Shown: positions 37,394-46,064 of the stretch, piece by piece | Layout of the letters: every line of letters starts with the position of its first letter | How positions within the stretch are numbered: position 1 is the first letter of the stretch | Assembly: GCA_963696645.1 (NCBI GenBank) | Contig: CAVOKY010000005.1 | Span: 1,302,001-1,366,000 of the forward strand | DNA from: JAMXLO01 sp963696645 | GTDB taxonomy: Bacteria; Pseudomonadota; Alphaproteobacteria; Acetobacterales; Acetobacteraceae | Direction of reading: 5' to 3' | DNA: 64,000 nucleotides | Program-made: the position numbers and the translations under genes | Notes under the pieces: model-generated | What the model was told of the DNA's origin: nothing | The model's database searches: none | The model's input: only the letters and a program-made list of their open reading frames with translations

Positions 37394-37585
37394 CCAGGGG
37401 GCCTTGCCCCCTGGACCCCCAGCAAGGGCCGGCGGCCCTTGCATCCCATTCCTGGTATTCGCTGAAGGGGGTAGGTTACTTCGGTGCGGCTGGCACCATC
37501 CAGCTTGCCCCCTTCGGCGAAAACCAGGATCGGGGTCCAGGGGCCGCCGGCCCCTGGCGGGGTTCCAAGGGGCAGGGCCCCTTGG
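37394..37585. repeat. Modular hairpin array, complete copy (R1c), between tssF and tssG
   Basis: Two hairpins (CCAGGGGGC-type at 37394-37414; GCAAGGGCC-type at 37422-37442), then a central imperfect stem (37451-37471 pairing with 37508-37528, 19 of 21 matching), then two hairpins (37537-37557 and 37565-37585). The arrangement is symmetrical, as in the 7785-8034 copy. It lies inside the T6SS operon, ending 16 bases before the tssF stop and starting 24 bases from the tssG start codon. Confidence 0.85.
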
Positions 37586-37601
37586 CCTTCCTCCCCCGCG
37601 G

Positions 37602-39422
37602 TCATGCGAGCACGCGGGTGCCGCTGCGCGCTGGCCATGCCGCGGCGGTGCCGGGGCGGCCGCGCAGAGTGACACGGGTGCGGGTGAAGCTGTTCACCGT
37701 GCCGTGCAGGGCGAGGAAGCGTTCCAGCACCGCGGCGAGCAGATAGAGCCCGCCTGCCTGCCATGCGCGCGGGTCGAATTCCAGATTGATGTCGAGGCCG
37801 CGGCAGAACCCGCCGGCGCGACCTGGCGCGCGGGCCGTCCCGGGACCGGCACCGATACCGCTCAGTGCCTCGATGGCGGAGCGGGTTTCCACCGTGTCGC
37901 GGAGATCGTACAGGCGCAGCACCTCCTTCAACGCCCTGGCGCCGTCGGCACCGCCGGTGACCGAGAGGTGGCCGATAGAGAGGTGCGACACCAGCCGCCA
38001 GAAGCCGGACTCGCGCAGTGGCGGGCGCAGGGTGGAGGTGGCCGCGGTGACCGCGTCCAGTGCTGCGACCGCGGCGGCGCCCTCGACCAGGCGCAGCCGC
38101 GGATGACCACCGCCGAACGGCAGGTCAGTCGGCAGGTCGCGGTTGATGCAGATGGCATCGATCGAGAGCACGGCTTCGGCTGGGTGATCGGGGTCGAAAT
38201 CCGGATCGTGCGGTGCTATGAACACCTCGGTTCCCGGCACGCCGGGCGCGGCCGTGCGTCGTGCGACGTGATAGAAGCCGCCCGCCACACCCGGCTCCGG
38301 ATCGCTGTCGGTCAATCGGTAGAACGGCCGCCAGGGACGGTACGAGCCATCCGCCTGGGTTTCCCGCACCCGCTCGACGCTCCAGATTTCCGCCGCGCGC
38401 GGGCGCCGGGCGTCGGGCACGATGCGGTATTCGGTGTCCCGGTGGCTGAGCGTCACAGGCTCGCAGCGCTGCGGGAACAGGTTGACCAGCGGCGCGCAGC
38501 CGAGTGCCAGCGATTGCTGGGCGACGCTGCGTTCCAGTTCGGGCAGCGAGCGGTCGAGGTAGACGAAAATCTCCAGCTTGTTGCCGGCGGCAACCAGGGT
38601 CTTGGTGTCGATCCGCGTGAAGTCGAAGAACAGGAACTTCTCGGGGAAGGCGAAGTACTCGGTGAGCAGGCGGAAACCGGAGAAGCCGCGCGCCGACCAG
38701 GGCAGCAACGCCTCCTCGGGCGCAAAGCCGACCGGCTCGATCGCGCTGGCCGGCACGATGACCGGTGCCGGATCGGCGGCGCTGTCGGCGTAGGCAACCG
38801 AGATGACATGCGCGCCGAGCAGTTCGTAGAGAGCCAGCGTCTGGTTGGCCGGGCCGCGCAGGAAGAAGCGCAGCCGATCGATGCCGAGTTGGGTGAAGGT
38901 GACGTCGGGCGAGGCGCAGTTCAGGGTGATGCGCAACAATCCGGCGGCACCGGCGGCAGCCGGATTGGCCGGCGCCACGATCGGCATGCCGGACAGCCGG
39001 ACGATTGCCACTTCCACCGGCCACAGTGTCACCGGCGCGGTGGTGCGATAGCGCAGCGTCTCGCCACGCACCGGCTCGGTGTCCACCGCCATGCCGGCGG
39101 GCAGGCGTGCCGGAGCTTGCAAATCCGGCTGGCAGTCGAACTGCGCCACCATGCAGGACGGAATGGGAGCAAGGTAATGCGGGTACAACAGGCCAAGCAG
39201 CGCGTCGGTCAACTCGGGGAATTCGTCATCGAGCCGGTGATGCACGCGCGCCGCGAGAAATGCCGAGCCCTCAAGCAGGCGCGCGACGTGCGGGTCGTCC
39301 ACCGCGTCGGCGGAAAGGCGCAGCCGGGCGGCGATCTTCGGGTGGGTATCGGCAAACTCGGCTGCCAGACGCTTGATCGCGTCCAGTTCCCGTTCGTAAT
39401 ACGGGAGCAGGTCGTCAGACAT
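37602..39422 (-). CDS. tssF: Type VI secretion baseplate subunit TssF
   Basis: This intact 606-residue TssF (ImpG) begins with the diagnostic LLPYYERELDAIKRLAAEFA and HPKIAARLRLSA, then LLEGSAFLAARVHHRLDDEFPE and LLGLLYPHYLAPIPS. The C-terminal part includes LFPQRCEPV, VYRLTDSDP-like and VNSFTRTRV segments. TssF partners TssG in the baseplate. The gene follows an IS110-type insertion on its upstream side, so transcription from the tssA promoter would have to pass through the insertion to reach it. Confidence 0.93.
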   Translation of the reverse strand: MSDDLLPYYERELDAIKRLAAEFADTHPKIAARLRLSADAVDDPHVARLLEGSAFLAARVHHRLDDEFPELTDALLGLLYPHYLAPIPSCMVAQFDCQPDLQAPARLPAGMAVDTEPVRGETLRYRTTAPVTLWPVEVAIVRLSGMPIVAPANPAAAGAAGLLRITLNCASPDVTFTQLGIDRLRFFLRGPANQTLALYELLGAHVISVAYADSAADPAPVIVPASAIEPVGFAPEEALLPWSARGFSGFRLLTEYFAFPEKFLFFDFTRIDTKTLVAAGNKLEIFVYLDRSLPELERSVAQQSLALGCAPLVNLFPQRCEPVTLSHRDTEYRIVPDARRPRAAEIWSVERVRETQADGSYRPWRPFYRLTDSDPEPGVAGGFYHVARRTAAPGVPGTEVFIAPHDPDFDPDHPAEAVLSIDAICINRDLPTDLPFGGGHPRLRLVEGAAAVAALDAVTAATSTLRPPLRESGFWRLVSHLSIGHLSVTGGADGARALKEVLRLYDLRDTVETRSAIEALSGIGAGPGTARAPGRAGGFCRGLDINLEFDPRAWQAGGLYLLAAVLERFLALHGTVNSFTRTRVTLRGRPGTAAAWPARSGTRVLA

Positions 39423-39451
39423 CAGATATGAGTTCGCATGGCGTCTTCCCC

Positions 39452-39528
39452 GTCATGGCCCGGCTTGTCCCGGCCATCACCACCGGCAGCGTGCCTCGAC
39501 AGATGGCCAGGACCAGCCTGCCATGATG
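39452..39528. repeat. Palindromic repeat with GTCATGGCC ends (R3 second copy)
   Basis: GTCATGGCCCGGCTTGTCCC at 39452 is matched in reverse by a GATGGCCAGGACCAGCC-type arm ending about 39528. Like the copy at 10329-10405, it is a dispersed alphaproteobacterial intergenic palindrome. The IS110 element begins within a few bases of its right end. Confidence 0.7.
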
Positions 39529-39602
39529 GGGTGGATGGCCCCCACACGGCATCTATGTGCCAAAGTTGGGTCGTCACAACAACCAACCAACGGGAGCCAT
39601 CC

Positions 39603-40622
39603 ATGATGAATGTTAGCACGATCGGCCTGGACCTGGCGAAGAGGGTGTTCGAGGTGCATGGGGTTGACGCATCCGGCACAGTGGTGATCCGCCGCGCACT
39701 GCGCAGGGACCGTGTCCTGGGGTTCTTCGCCAAATTGCCGCGCTGCCTGGTTGGCATGGAAGCCTGTGCCACGGCGCATTATTGGGCGCGCGAACTGCGC
39801 AAATTGGGCCATGACGTGCGGCTCATTCCGCCGGCGTATGCGAAGGCCTACGTGCGGCGGAACAAGAACGATCCGGCGGACGCGGCAGCGATCTGCGAAG
39901 CGGTGAGCCGGCCGTCGATGCGGTTTGTCGAGATCAAGACCGAGCAGCAGCAGGCGGCCACCGGCATCCACAAGGTGCGGGAGATGCTGATAAAGCAACG
40001 CACCATGCAGATGAACCAGATGCGCGGTCTGATGGCGGAGTACGGCATCGTGGTCGCCGAGGGGCCGGCGCACGTCGCCGAACTGGCGGCGATCCTGGCC
40101 GATCCCGACGATCACCGTATCCCCGCGCCGTTGCTCGACGGGCTGGTGATCGTGGCTGAGTTGTTGCGCAACGTTGAGCAAAAGCTCGAAGCCATTGACC
40201 AACAGCTCGTGGCATCGGGCCGCGACAACGCAACCGTCCGGCATCTGATCACGGTGCCCGGCTATGGGCCGATCCTGTCGACCGCCATGGCGGCGTTCGT
40301 GACCAACCCGGCGGCGTTCCGCAGCGGTGGCGACTTCGCCGCCTCGCTCGGGCTGGTGCCACGCCAGGACGGCACCGGAGGCAAGGTGAAGCTCGGGCCG
40401 ATCAGCAAGCGCGGCAACGGCTATTTGCGTAGGCTGCTGGTGAACGGTGCGATGTCGGTGCTGAACAGCAAGCGAGGCCGACAGGACCCGTGGCTGGTCA
40501 AGCTGCTGGCCCGCAAGCCACGCAAGTTGGTGGCAGTCGCATTGGCTAACAAGATGGCGCGCATCGGCTGGGCCTTGATGATGCGTCAGGAGGACTTCCG
40601 CGCCATGCCGGCGGCGGCCTGA
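39603..40622 (+). CDS. IS110 family transposase (DEDD)
   Basis: The ATG at 39603, with GGGAG just upstream, gives an intact 339-residue transposase; further upstream readings extend into non-element DNA. The RuvC-like DEDD domain shows IGLDLAKRVFEVHG (first Asp), GMEACATAHYWAREL (Glu) and KNDPADAAAICEA (the Asp pair). The C-terminal transposase_20 domain shows VPGYGPILSTAMAAF, FRSGGDFAASLGLVP, which holds the likely catalytic serine, and KRGNGYLRRLLVNGA. This looks like a functional enzyme. Confidence 0.93.
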   Translation: MMNVSTIGLDLAKRVFEVHGVDASGTVVIRRALRRDRVLGFFAKLPRCLVGMEACATAHYWARELRKLGHDVRLIPPAYAKAYVRRNKNDPADAAAICEAVSRPSMRFVEIKTEQQQAATGIHKVREMLIKQRTMQMNQMRGLMAEYGIVVAEGPAHVAELAAILADPDDHRIPAPLLDGLVIVAELLRNVEQKLEAIDQQLVASGRDNATVRHLITVPGYGPILSTAMAAFVTNPAAFRSGGDFAASLGLVPRQDGTGGKVKLGPISKRGNGYLRRLLVNGAMSVLNSKRGRQDPWLVKLLARKPRKLVAVALANKMARIGWALMMRQEDFRAMPAAA

Positions 40623-40865
40623 TCGGCCAAGGCCGGCAGGGACGGAAGGCTTGCGAGGGTGAACACGCGTGATGGCAGTGTCGGTCAACCGACCGATCGA
40701 GGCAGACCTGTCCAACGTCTTGGGGCGATACGACCCCGTGGCCATGATCAGATCTCGATCCACGGTTCCCATCAGGGCCAGCGGTCTTGCGCCGCGCAAA
40801 CAGGCCGGACACATGACCGCAAGTGACCGCCAGTACCCGGAACGCGAAAAAAACCCTTGCTTGCC
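40623..40865 (+). ncRNA. Candidate bridge RNA region of the IS1111-type element
   Basis: IS110-family elements encode a structured bridge RNA that pairs with donor and target DNA. In the IS1111 group it comes from the right end, and here the right end is the long non-coding part. The stretch begins with a hairpin (CGGCC at 40624-40628 against GGCCG at 40631-40635 within a longer imperfect stem) and has no good reading frame. Loops were not resolved by eye, so this is a positional prediction. Confidence 0.4.
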
Positions 40866-40916
40866 GGGGGCCATCCACACATGGCGTTCCGTCGCGCAGC
40901 CATGACGATGGCGGCC

Positions 40917-41432
40917 TCACGCGACGCTGCCGGGCCGCACCACCACATCGTCGGTGGTCGGATCGACCAGTGTGTCAAAGGTGACCGACTCGGGCGCGGG
41001 CTCTGCGTGCAGCAATGCCTCGATGCGCAGGCGCAGCGTCGTCTCCAACTGATCCGGCATGTCGATCAACTGCACGCGGACCGACAGAAAGCGTGGCTCG
41101 AAGCGGCGGATGGTGGCTTCGATCTCGACGCGCAATTCCTCCCGCCGGCGCTCATCACTGAATGCGCCGGACGCGAAGTCCGGAATGCCGTAGCCGACCG
41201 GAGAGGTTGCGAGTTGTGTCATGTGTGCCGGCCATGACCGCCAGCGCCGCCTGGCGTTGAGCAGCGCTTCCAGATCGCGGCGCACCGAGTTGCGCAGGGC
41301 GATCATCGAATCGGTGGCGGAGACCGCAGGATCGCGTTGCTGGTCCGGCGCGTCGTCGATCAGCCGATCGAGCAGCGGCGCCTGGACCCGCGCTGGCGTG
41401 CCGCGATTGGCAGGGCCGCTGCGGCCACTCAT
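40917..41432 (-). CDS. tssE: Type VI secretion baseplate subunit TssE
   Basis: TssE is a gp25-like baseplate protein. The ATG at 41432 overlaps the tagJ stop (ATGA) and gives 171 residues. Landmarks: QAPLLDRLIDD at the N-terminus, LRNSVRRDLEALLNARRR, SPVGYGIPDFASGAF and IRRFEPRFLSVRV. This matches GPW/gp25 family TssE. The 3' end is 38 bases from the inverted repeat of the IS110 insertion, so the coding region is whole but its downstream partner tssF is now 1.5 kb away. Confidence 0.92.
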   Translation of the reverse strand: MSGRSGPANRGTPARVQAPLLDRLIDDAPDQQRDPAVSATDSMIALRNSVRRDLEALLNARRRWRSWPAHMTQLATSPVGYGIPDFASGAFSDERRREELRVEIEATIRRFEPRFLSVRVQLIDMPDQLETTLRLRIEALLHAEPAPESVTFDTLVDPTTDDVVVRPGSVA

Positions 41433-42232
41433 GCGCCGAACTGGATATTGCCGAGGTCCATGATCGCAACTGCATCGTCGCCCATCATGAACAGGCGCTG
41501 TCCGACGCCGCGCACGGGGCCCGGTTCGATCTGCCGCCAGTCGGTCTCGCGGCCGAGGCGCAGCGCGTCGCTGAGCGGATCGTCGGCGGCGTAGACCGCG
41601 GGTAGATAGACCTCGCCGTCCGGTCCATCGGCGACTGACATCGAGGCGCGCCGCCACAGCAGGTCGCGCGGCCGCTTGGGCGCATGGAACTCCAGCGTTT
41701 GCACGCGTTCGGTCGGAATCCAGAAATACTTGCCGGTCGTGGTCAGCACCTCGAAGCTGCCGGCGAGCAGGTCATCGGCGTCGCGCAGATCGTCGAATGC
41801 CACATCGCCATGGTGTCCCGGAGTGGCCGGTCGGATCGCTTCGGCGGCTTCGGCCTGCCTGGTGCTTTCGGCAAGGTCGCCGGCACGCAATGCGACCAGT
41901 GCTGCGAGTTGCAGCCGCTGGGTTTCGGTGGGGTCGGCGAGGAACTCGGGCACCCGACCATCGCGGAACAACTGCCGCCGCGCCATGTCGGCGCGAATGA
42001 GCTGGCGGAATTCCGCGACCACGAGCGCGGTGGTGGGATCGATGGCCGAGGCGGCGTCGAGCACCACGTCGGCGCGCTCCAGGTTGCCGGTGAAGGCGAG
42101 CAGTTCACCCAGCAGCACGCGGGCATTCAGATCGGTCGGCGCCTTGCGCAATGCTGCCTGCGCCGCCGCCACTGCATCGTCGAGCCTGCCGGCACGCAGC
42201 AGTGCCGATGCCGTCTGATCGGTTCCGCTCAT
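41429..42232 (-). CDS. tagJ: Type VI secretion accessory protein TagJ (ImpE)
   Basis: This 267-residue TagJ/ImpE family protein is known from other systems to bind the N-terminal helix of TssB and to assist sheath contact with ClpV. The N-terminal half is TPR-like (ALLRAGRLDDAVAAAQAALRKAP, ARVLLGELLAFTGNLERAD). The C-terminal domain shows FEVLTTTGKYFWIPTERV and RPRDLLWRRASMSV, which define the family. The order tssB-tssC-tssC2-tagJ-tssE mirrors impB-impC-impD-impE-impF of rhizobia. Confidence 0.93.
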   Translation of the reverse strand: MSGTDQTASALLRAGRLDDAVAAAQAALRKAPTDLNARVLLGELLAFTGNLERADVVLDAASAIDPTTALVVAEFRQLIRADMARRQLFRDGRVPEFLADPTETQRLQLAALVALRAGDLAESTRQAEAAEAIRPATPGHHGDVAFDDLRDADDLLAGSFEVLTTTGKYFWIPTERVQTLEFHAPKRPRDLLWRRASMSVADGPDGEVYLPAVYAADDPLSDALRLGRETDWRQIEPGPVRGVGQRLFMMGDDAVAIMDLGNIQFGA

Positions 42233-42259
42233 GTGTCCCTCATGGTTGGCGGCTTCCGC

Positions 42260-43855
42260 TCATCGACCGCTGAGGTCGGTGACAAGCTGGAACGCGGCGG
42301 AAATATCGTCGAGCTGATAGTGCGGCTGCAGGTGCACGATGCAGCCGAAGCTGCCTGGCTTGCCGGGCATTTCATTCACGCTGACGCGGCCGGAGACCAG
42401 CGGGTAACGCGCCCGGCTGTCACCGCTCGCGGCCAGGTTGCCGTTGCAGTACTGCGTCAGCCAGGCCTGGAGGAATTGCTCGATCTCGCCGGCGGTCTTG
42501 AACGAACCGACCATGTGCCGCCCCTTCATCTTGAGATGATGGGCGAAGCGCGAGGCGCACAGGATCGAATTGATCTGCGTGGACAGGCGTGCATTGGCGT
42601 CGGCCGCATTGGCGGTCGGACCCGAATGGCGTTGCGGCGTCAGCAGGCTGCGAACCGCGCCGAACACCAGTTCGTCGCTGTATGGGACAGAAGACAGCGG
42701 CATCAGACCGGCATCGAGCAGCGAGCGCTCCTGCCGGTCGTTGAACACGATCTCCACGGGGCGGCGGGCCCAGACGTGATCGGGATCGGTGCGGAACGGC
42801 TCCAGCGGCAGGTCGGTGACGAGGCCGCCACCGACGCGATCGGTTTCCACGCCGCGCACATCGGCCGGCCAGCCGAAGTGCGCGAATGCGCGGGCGACCA
42901 CCGAGGCGAACGCATAGCCCGCGCTCATCCATACACGCTGTTCGCTGGATGGAGCGTATTCCTCGTAGCGGAAACCGTCGGCGCGTGTGCCATCGTCCTG
43001 CCACGGCGGCCGGGCTAGCAGCCGCGGCAGGGCAACCCCGACGAAGCGCATGTCCGGGCGCGACGACAGGCCGCGCCAGCGCGTGTGATCGGCGTTGCGC
43101 AGTGGCGCCGCGAGATCGGTCGATGTGGCCAGGTCGGCGAAGCTGTCGACCTCGAGCAATTCGGGGGCGGCGCCAATCACCAGCGGCGAAAAGGCGGCTG
43201 CCGCGACACCGGAAAGCGCTGCGAGCGCAGAGACGTCATCGGTGCGCGACGCGGGGTTCGGCCGGTGACGCACCTCATGGTCAACCACCAGCAGGCCGTA
43301 CGGTTCGCCGCCCGGCGTGCCGAACTCCTCCTCGTAGACCTTGCGGAACAGCAGGCTCTGATCGAATTCGATGGCGCGCTCCAGGTCGCGGCAGAGTTCC
43401 GGCCAGCCAATGTTCAGCGCCTTGACCTTCAGCCGGCTGGACAGGTCCGTGGTGTCCACCAGCCAGGCGATGCCGCGCCAGGTGCCTTCCAGCTTGCGCA
43501 GGCGGCCATGATGCAGAATGGCATCGACCTGCTCGGCGAGCATGGCATCGATCGCTGCGATGTCGCGATCGAGCGCGTCGCGCAGCGCCTGTTCGTCGAT
43601 GCGCAATCGGGCGCCGCGTTCGGTGCCGAACCAGAATGCGATCGCATCGCCAGCGGCGGCGTTGAGGAAGCCGCTGATGCTATCCGCAAGCGCGACGTCG
43701 CGACTGCCGACGAATCGCCCCGACAGCACGGTGTCGCGGATGCCCGCCAGCGCCCCCGCTGCGGCAGCGGGTGCGATCGGCTCCGTCGTCGCGGGGCTGG
43801 CGCCCGCAGCGGGGTCGTCGGCGGGGACAGCCACGGCGAGATCGAGCTCGTTCAC
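42260..43855 (-). CDS. tssC2: Second TssC-like sheath protein (ImpD type)
   Basis: This 531-residue protein is homologous to TssC but longer and distinct from the neighbouring tssC. It starts at GTG 43855. Shared core patterns are FGTERGARLRIDEQAL, LEGTWRGIAWLVDTTD, VYEEEFGTPGGEPYGLLVVDHEV and RFAHHLKMKGRHMVGSF. The final FGCIVHLQPHYQLDDI differs from its neighbour's ending. The position after tssC and before tagJ equals that of impD in rhizobial imp loci. Its role may be a variant sheath ring, cap or adaptor. It has not been defined from this sequence. Confidence 0.9.
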   Translation of the reverse strand: MNELDLAVAVPADDPAAGASPATTEPIAPAAAAGALAGIRDTVLSGRFVGSRDVALADSISGFLNAAAGDAIAFWFGTERGARLRIDEQALRDALDRDIAAIDAMLAEQVDAILHHGRLRKLEGTWRGIAWLVDTTDLSSRLKVKALNIGWPELCRDLERAIEFDQSLLFRKVYEEEFGTPGGEPYGLLVVDHEVRHRPNPASRTDDVSALAALSGVAAAAFSPLVIGAAPELLEVDSFADLATSTDLAAPLRNADHTRWRGLSSRPDMRFVGVALPRLLARPPWQDDGTRADGFRYEEYAPSSEQRVWMSAGYAFASVVARAFAHFGWPADVRGVETDRVGGGLVTDLPLEPFRTDPDHVWARRPVEIVFNDRQERSLLDAGLMPLSSVPYSDELVFGAVRSLLTPQRHSGPTANAADANARLSTQINSILCASRFAHHLKMKGRHMVGSFKTAGEIEQFLQAWLTQYCNGNLAASGDSRARYPLVSGRVSVNEMPGKPGSFGCIVHLQPHYQLDDISAAFQLVTDLSGR

Positions 43856-43886
43856 CGTGCCACCCGCCTGTCGCGACGGGCGGCGG

Positions 43887-45383
43887 TCAGCTCGCGGCGG
43901 CCGGGATGCGGGCCACCATGCGCATGCTGGTGGTCAGCTCTTCCATCTGCAGCCACGGGCGCATATACGCCACCGCATTGTACGAGCCCGGCTTGCCGGG
44001 GATTTCGCGCACTTCCACGCGTGCCTCGCGCAGCGGGAAGCGGGCCTTCATTTCCTGGCCGGCATTCTCGTTGCCGTTGACGTAGTTGTTGATCCATCGG
44101 TTCAGCCAGCGCTCGCAATCGGCGGCTTCCATGAAGCTGCCGATCTTGTCGCGCGCCATCACCTTCAGGTAGTGGGCGAACCGGCTGGTCGCCATGATGT
44201 ACGGCAACCGGGCGGAGATCGCTGCGTTCGCGGTGGCTTCCGGCCGATCGTATTTCTTCGGCTTCTGCACCGACTGCGCGCCGAAGAACACCGAATAGTC
44301 GGTGTTCTTGTAATGGCACAGCGGCAGGAAGCCGAGATTGGACAGCTCGAACTCGCGGCGGTCGGTGATGGCGATCTCGGTCGGGCACTTGGCGTCCAGG
44401 TCGCCGTCGTCGGACGTGAACACGTGGTATGGCAGGTTCTCCACCTTGCCGCCGCCCTCTGCGCCACGGATCGCGGTGCAGAAACCGTACTGCGAGAAGG
44501 CATTGGTGAGACGCGCGCCCATCGCGTAGGCGGCGTTCATCCAGCAGTACTCGCCGTGCTGCATGGACTTCGCCGCGCCGGTCGCCTCATCCGACGGCGC
44601 TTCCTCGTAGTTGAATTCGTCGATCGCCTTGGTGGCCGCGCCGTAGGGCAGGCGGGCCAGTGTGCGCGGCATCACCAGGTTGACGAAGCGCGCATCCTCG
44701 CTGTCGCGGAAGCTGCGCCACTTGGTGTAGTCCTGGGTTTCGAAGATCTTGGCCAGGTCGCGCGGCTTGGCGAGTTCGGGCCAGTTGTCGAAGCCGAACA
44801 TGCTGGCGCCGGCAGCCGAGATGAACGGCGCAAACGCCGCCGCGGAAACGTTGGAAACAAGGCGCAGCGTTTCGATGTCGTCCGGATGCTGCGTCCACTC
44901 GTAGTCGCCGATCAGCGCACCATAGGGTTCGCCGCCGGGTGTGCCGAATTCATTCTCGTAGATCTTCTTGAACAACTGGCTCTGGTCGAACTCGACGGCG
45001 CGCTGCAGATCGCGCGACAGTTCGCGCTTCGGCAGGTTGAGCACGCGCAGCTTCATGCTGGTGCCGGTCTCGCTGTTCATCACCAGGTAGTGCAGCCCGC
45101 GCCAACTGCCTTCGAGCGCGGTGAACTTCGGGTGATGCATGATGGCGTTGAGCTGATCCGACAGCTTGCGATCGATTGCGGCGATGGCGCGATCGAAGGT
45201 GCGTGTGAGATTCTTGTCGAACGTGACGGTGCCGGCCAGCGCCTGCTCGACGAGGTTCTTCACGAGGTCCTGCGCCTGATCGGGCGCGGTCTGCCTGGTG
45301 GCCGCGACGACCTGATCGAGGAAGGATACGCCCTCGGTGGTTTCGGTTGCCGCGGCCTGCGATGAGGTCTGCGCGCCTGACAT
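43887..45383 (-). CDS. tssC: Type VI secretion sheath large subunit TssC
   Basis: This 498-residue large sheath protein (VipB/ImpC) forms the contractile sheath with TssB. The sequence shows the highly conserved FDKNLTRTFDRAIAAID, LEGSWRGLHYLVMNSETG, KKIYENEFGTPGGEPYGALIGDY and SRFAHYLKVMARDKIGSF motifs. The C-terminus ends with YNAVAYMRPWLQMEEL, normal for the family. It starts three bases after the tssB stop, so the two are coupled, as needed for their one-to-one assembly. Confidence 0.95.
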   Translation of the reverse strand: MSGAQTSSQAAATETTEGVSFLDQVVAATRQTAPDQAQDLVKNLVEQALAGTVTFDKNLTRTFDRAIAAIDRKLSDQLNAIMHHPKFTALEGSWRGLHYLVMNSETGTSMKLRVLNLPKRELSRDLQRAVEFDQSQLFKKIYENEFGTPGGEPYGALIGDYEWTQHPDDIETLRLVSNVSAAAFAPFISAAGASMFGFDNWPELAKPRDLAKIFETQDYTKWRSFRDSEDARFVNLVMPRTLARLPYGAATKAIDEFNYEEAPSDEATGAAKSMQHGEYCWMNAAYAMGARLTNAFSQYGFCTAIRGAEGGGKVENLPYHVFTSDDGDLDAKCPTEIAITDRREFELSNLGFLPLCHYKNTDYSVFFGAQSVQKPKKYDRPEATANAAISARLPYIMATSRFAHYLKVMARDKIGSFMEAADCERWLNRWINNYVNGNENAGQEMKARFPLREARVEVREIPGKPGSYNAVAYMRPWLQMEELTTSMRMVARIPAAAS

Positions 45384-45386
45384 CGA

Positions 45387-45896
45387 TCAACCCTCCTGCT
45401 TGCCCAGCCCAAGCTGGCTGGACAGCGATTTCAGTTCGTCGTCGTTCTTCAGCACCTGCTCGAGCAGGCCTTCCAGTTCCTCGGAACGATCCACCTTGCT
45501 CATCAGGTCGCGCAGTTTGGCGCGGGTCTCCAGCAGAGCGCGCAGCGCCGGCACCTGCTGGGCGACGCGGGCAGGCTCGAAGTCTTCGATCGAGTTGAAC
45601 TTCAGATCGACGGCCATTTCGCCGCCGTCCTCGGAAAGCGTGTTGTCGACGCGCATCTTCAGGCCCGGGGTCATCCCGGCCATGACGTCGTTGAAATTGT
45701 CGCGGTCGATCTGGATGAACTTGCGATCGGCCAGCGGACGCAGCGGCGCGGTCGGGTCACCGGAGAAATCGCCCATGATGCCGACAATGAAAGGCAGCTC
45801 GCGCAGCACCTCGGCACCCTCGGTCTCAACCTCGTAGGTGAGGTGTACCCGCGGCTTACGGACGCGATTGAGCTTGTCGTGGATGCTTGCACTCAT
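45387..45896 (-). CDS. tssB: Type VI secretion sheath small subunit TssB
   Basis: TssB is the small sheath subunit (VipA/ImpB), 169 residues. Diagnostic sequence includes IHDKLNRVRKPRVHLTYEVE, LPFIVGIMGDFSG, KFIQIDRDNFNDVM and SIEDFEPARVAQQVPAL. It is the partner of TssC. The 168 bases upstream (45897-46064), toward tssA, hold no gene. tssA ends there, so an internal promoter for tssB is possible although none is obvious. Confidence 0.95.
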   Translation of the reverse strand: MSASIHDKLNRVRKPRVHLTYEVETEGAEVLRELPFIVGIMGDFSGDPTAPLRPLADRKFIQIDRDNFNDVMAGMTPGLKMRVDNTLSEDGGEMAVDLKFNSIEDFEPARVAQQVPALRALLETRAKLRDLMSKVDRSEELEGLLEQVLKNDDELKSLSSQLGLGKQEG

Positions 45897-46064
45897 GGTC
45901 CCGCTTCCCCATCGCTATGATCGGTACTGGCCCGCCATCCGGCATCGGCGCGTCGGCGCACGTCGGCCCGCTGCGCAAAGATTAGACAGGTGAGACAAGT
46001 ATGGTCAATAATTCCTTGCGTCTGTGACCAGGTTCACAGCCAGTCATCGTCCTTTCGGCCAGTG

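Larger units (their letters stand above)
39531..40878 (+). mobile_element. IS110-family (IS1111-type) insertion sequence between tssE and tssF
   Basis: GTGGATGGCCCCC at 39531-39543 is the reverse complement of GGGGGCCATCCAC at 40866-40878, giving 13-bp inverted repeats as in the IS1111 subgroup of IS110. The transposase gene is oriented opposite to the T6SS operon. The left non-coding part is short (about 70 bases) and the right part long (about 250). The exact outer ends cannot be fixed, because IS110 elements make no conventional target duplication. Confidence 0.75.

Noticed and set aside
38461..40880. Antisense frames opposite tssF and the IS110 transposase
   Set aside because: The sense frames encode well-known proteins; the opposite frames show no recognisable motifs.
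40669..40905. Small gene in the right end of the IS110 element
   Set aside because: It has no ribosome-binding site or family match and lies where a non-coding RNA is expected.
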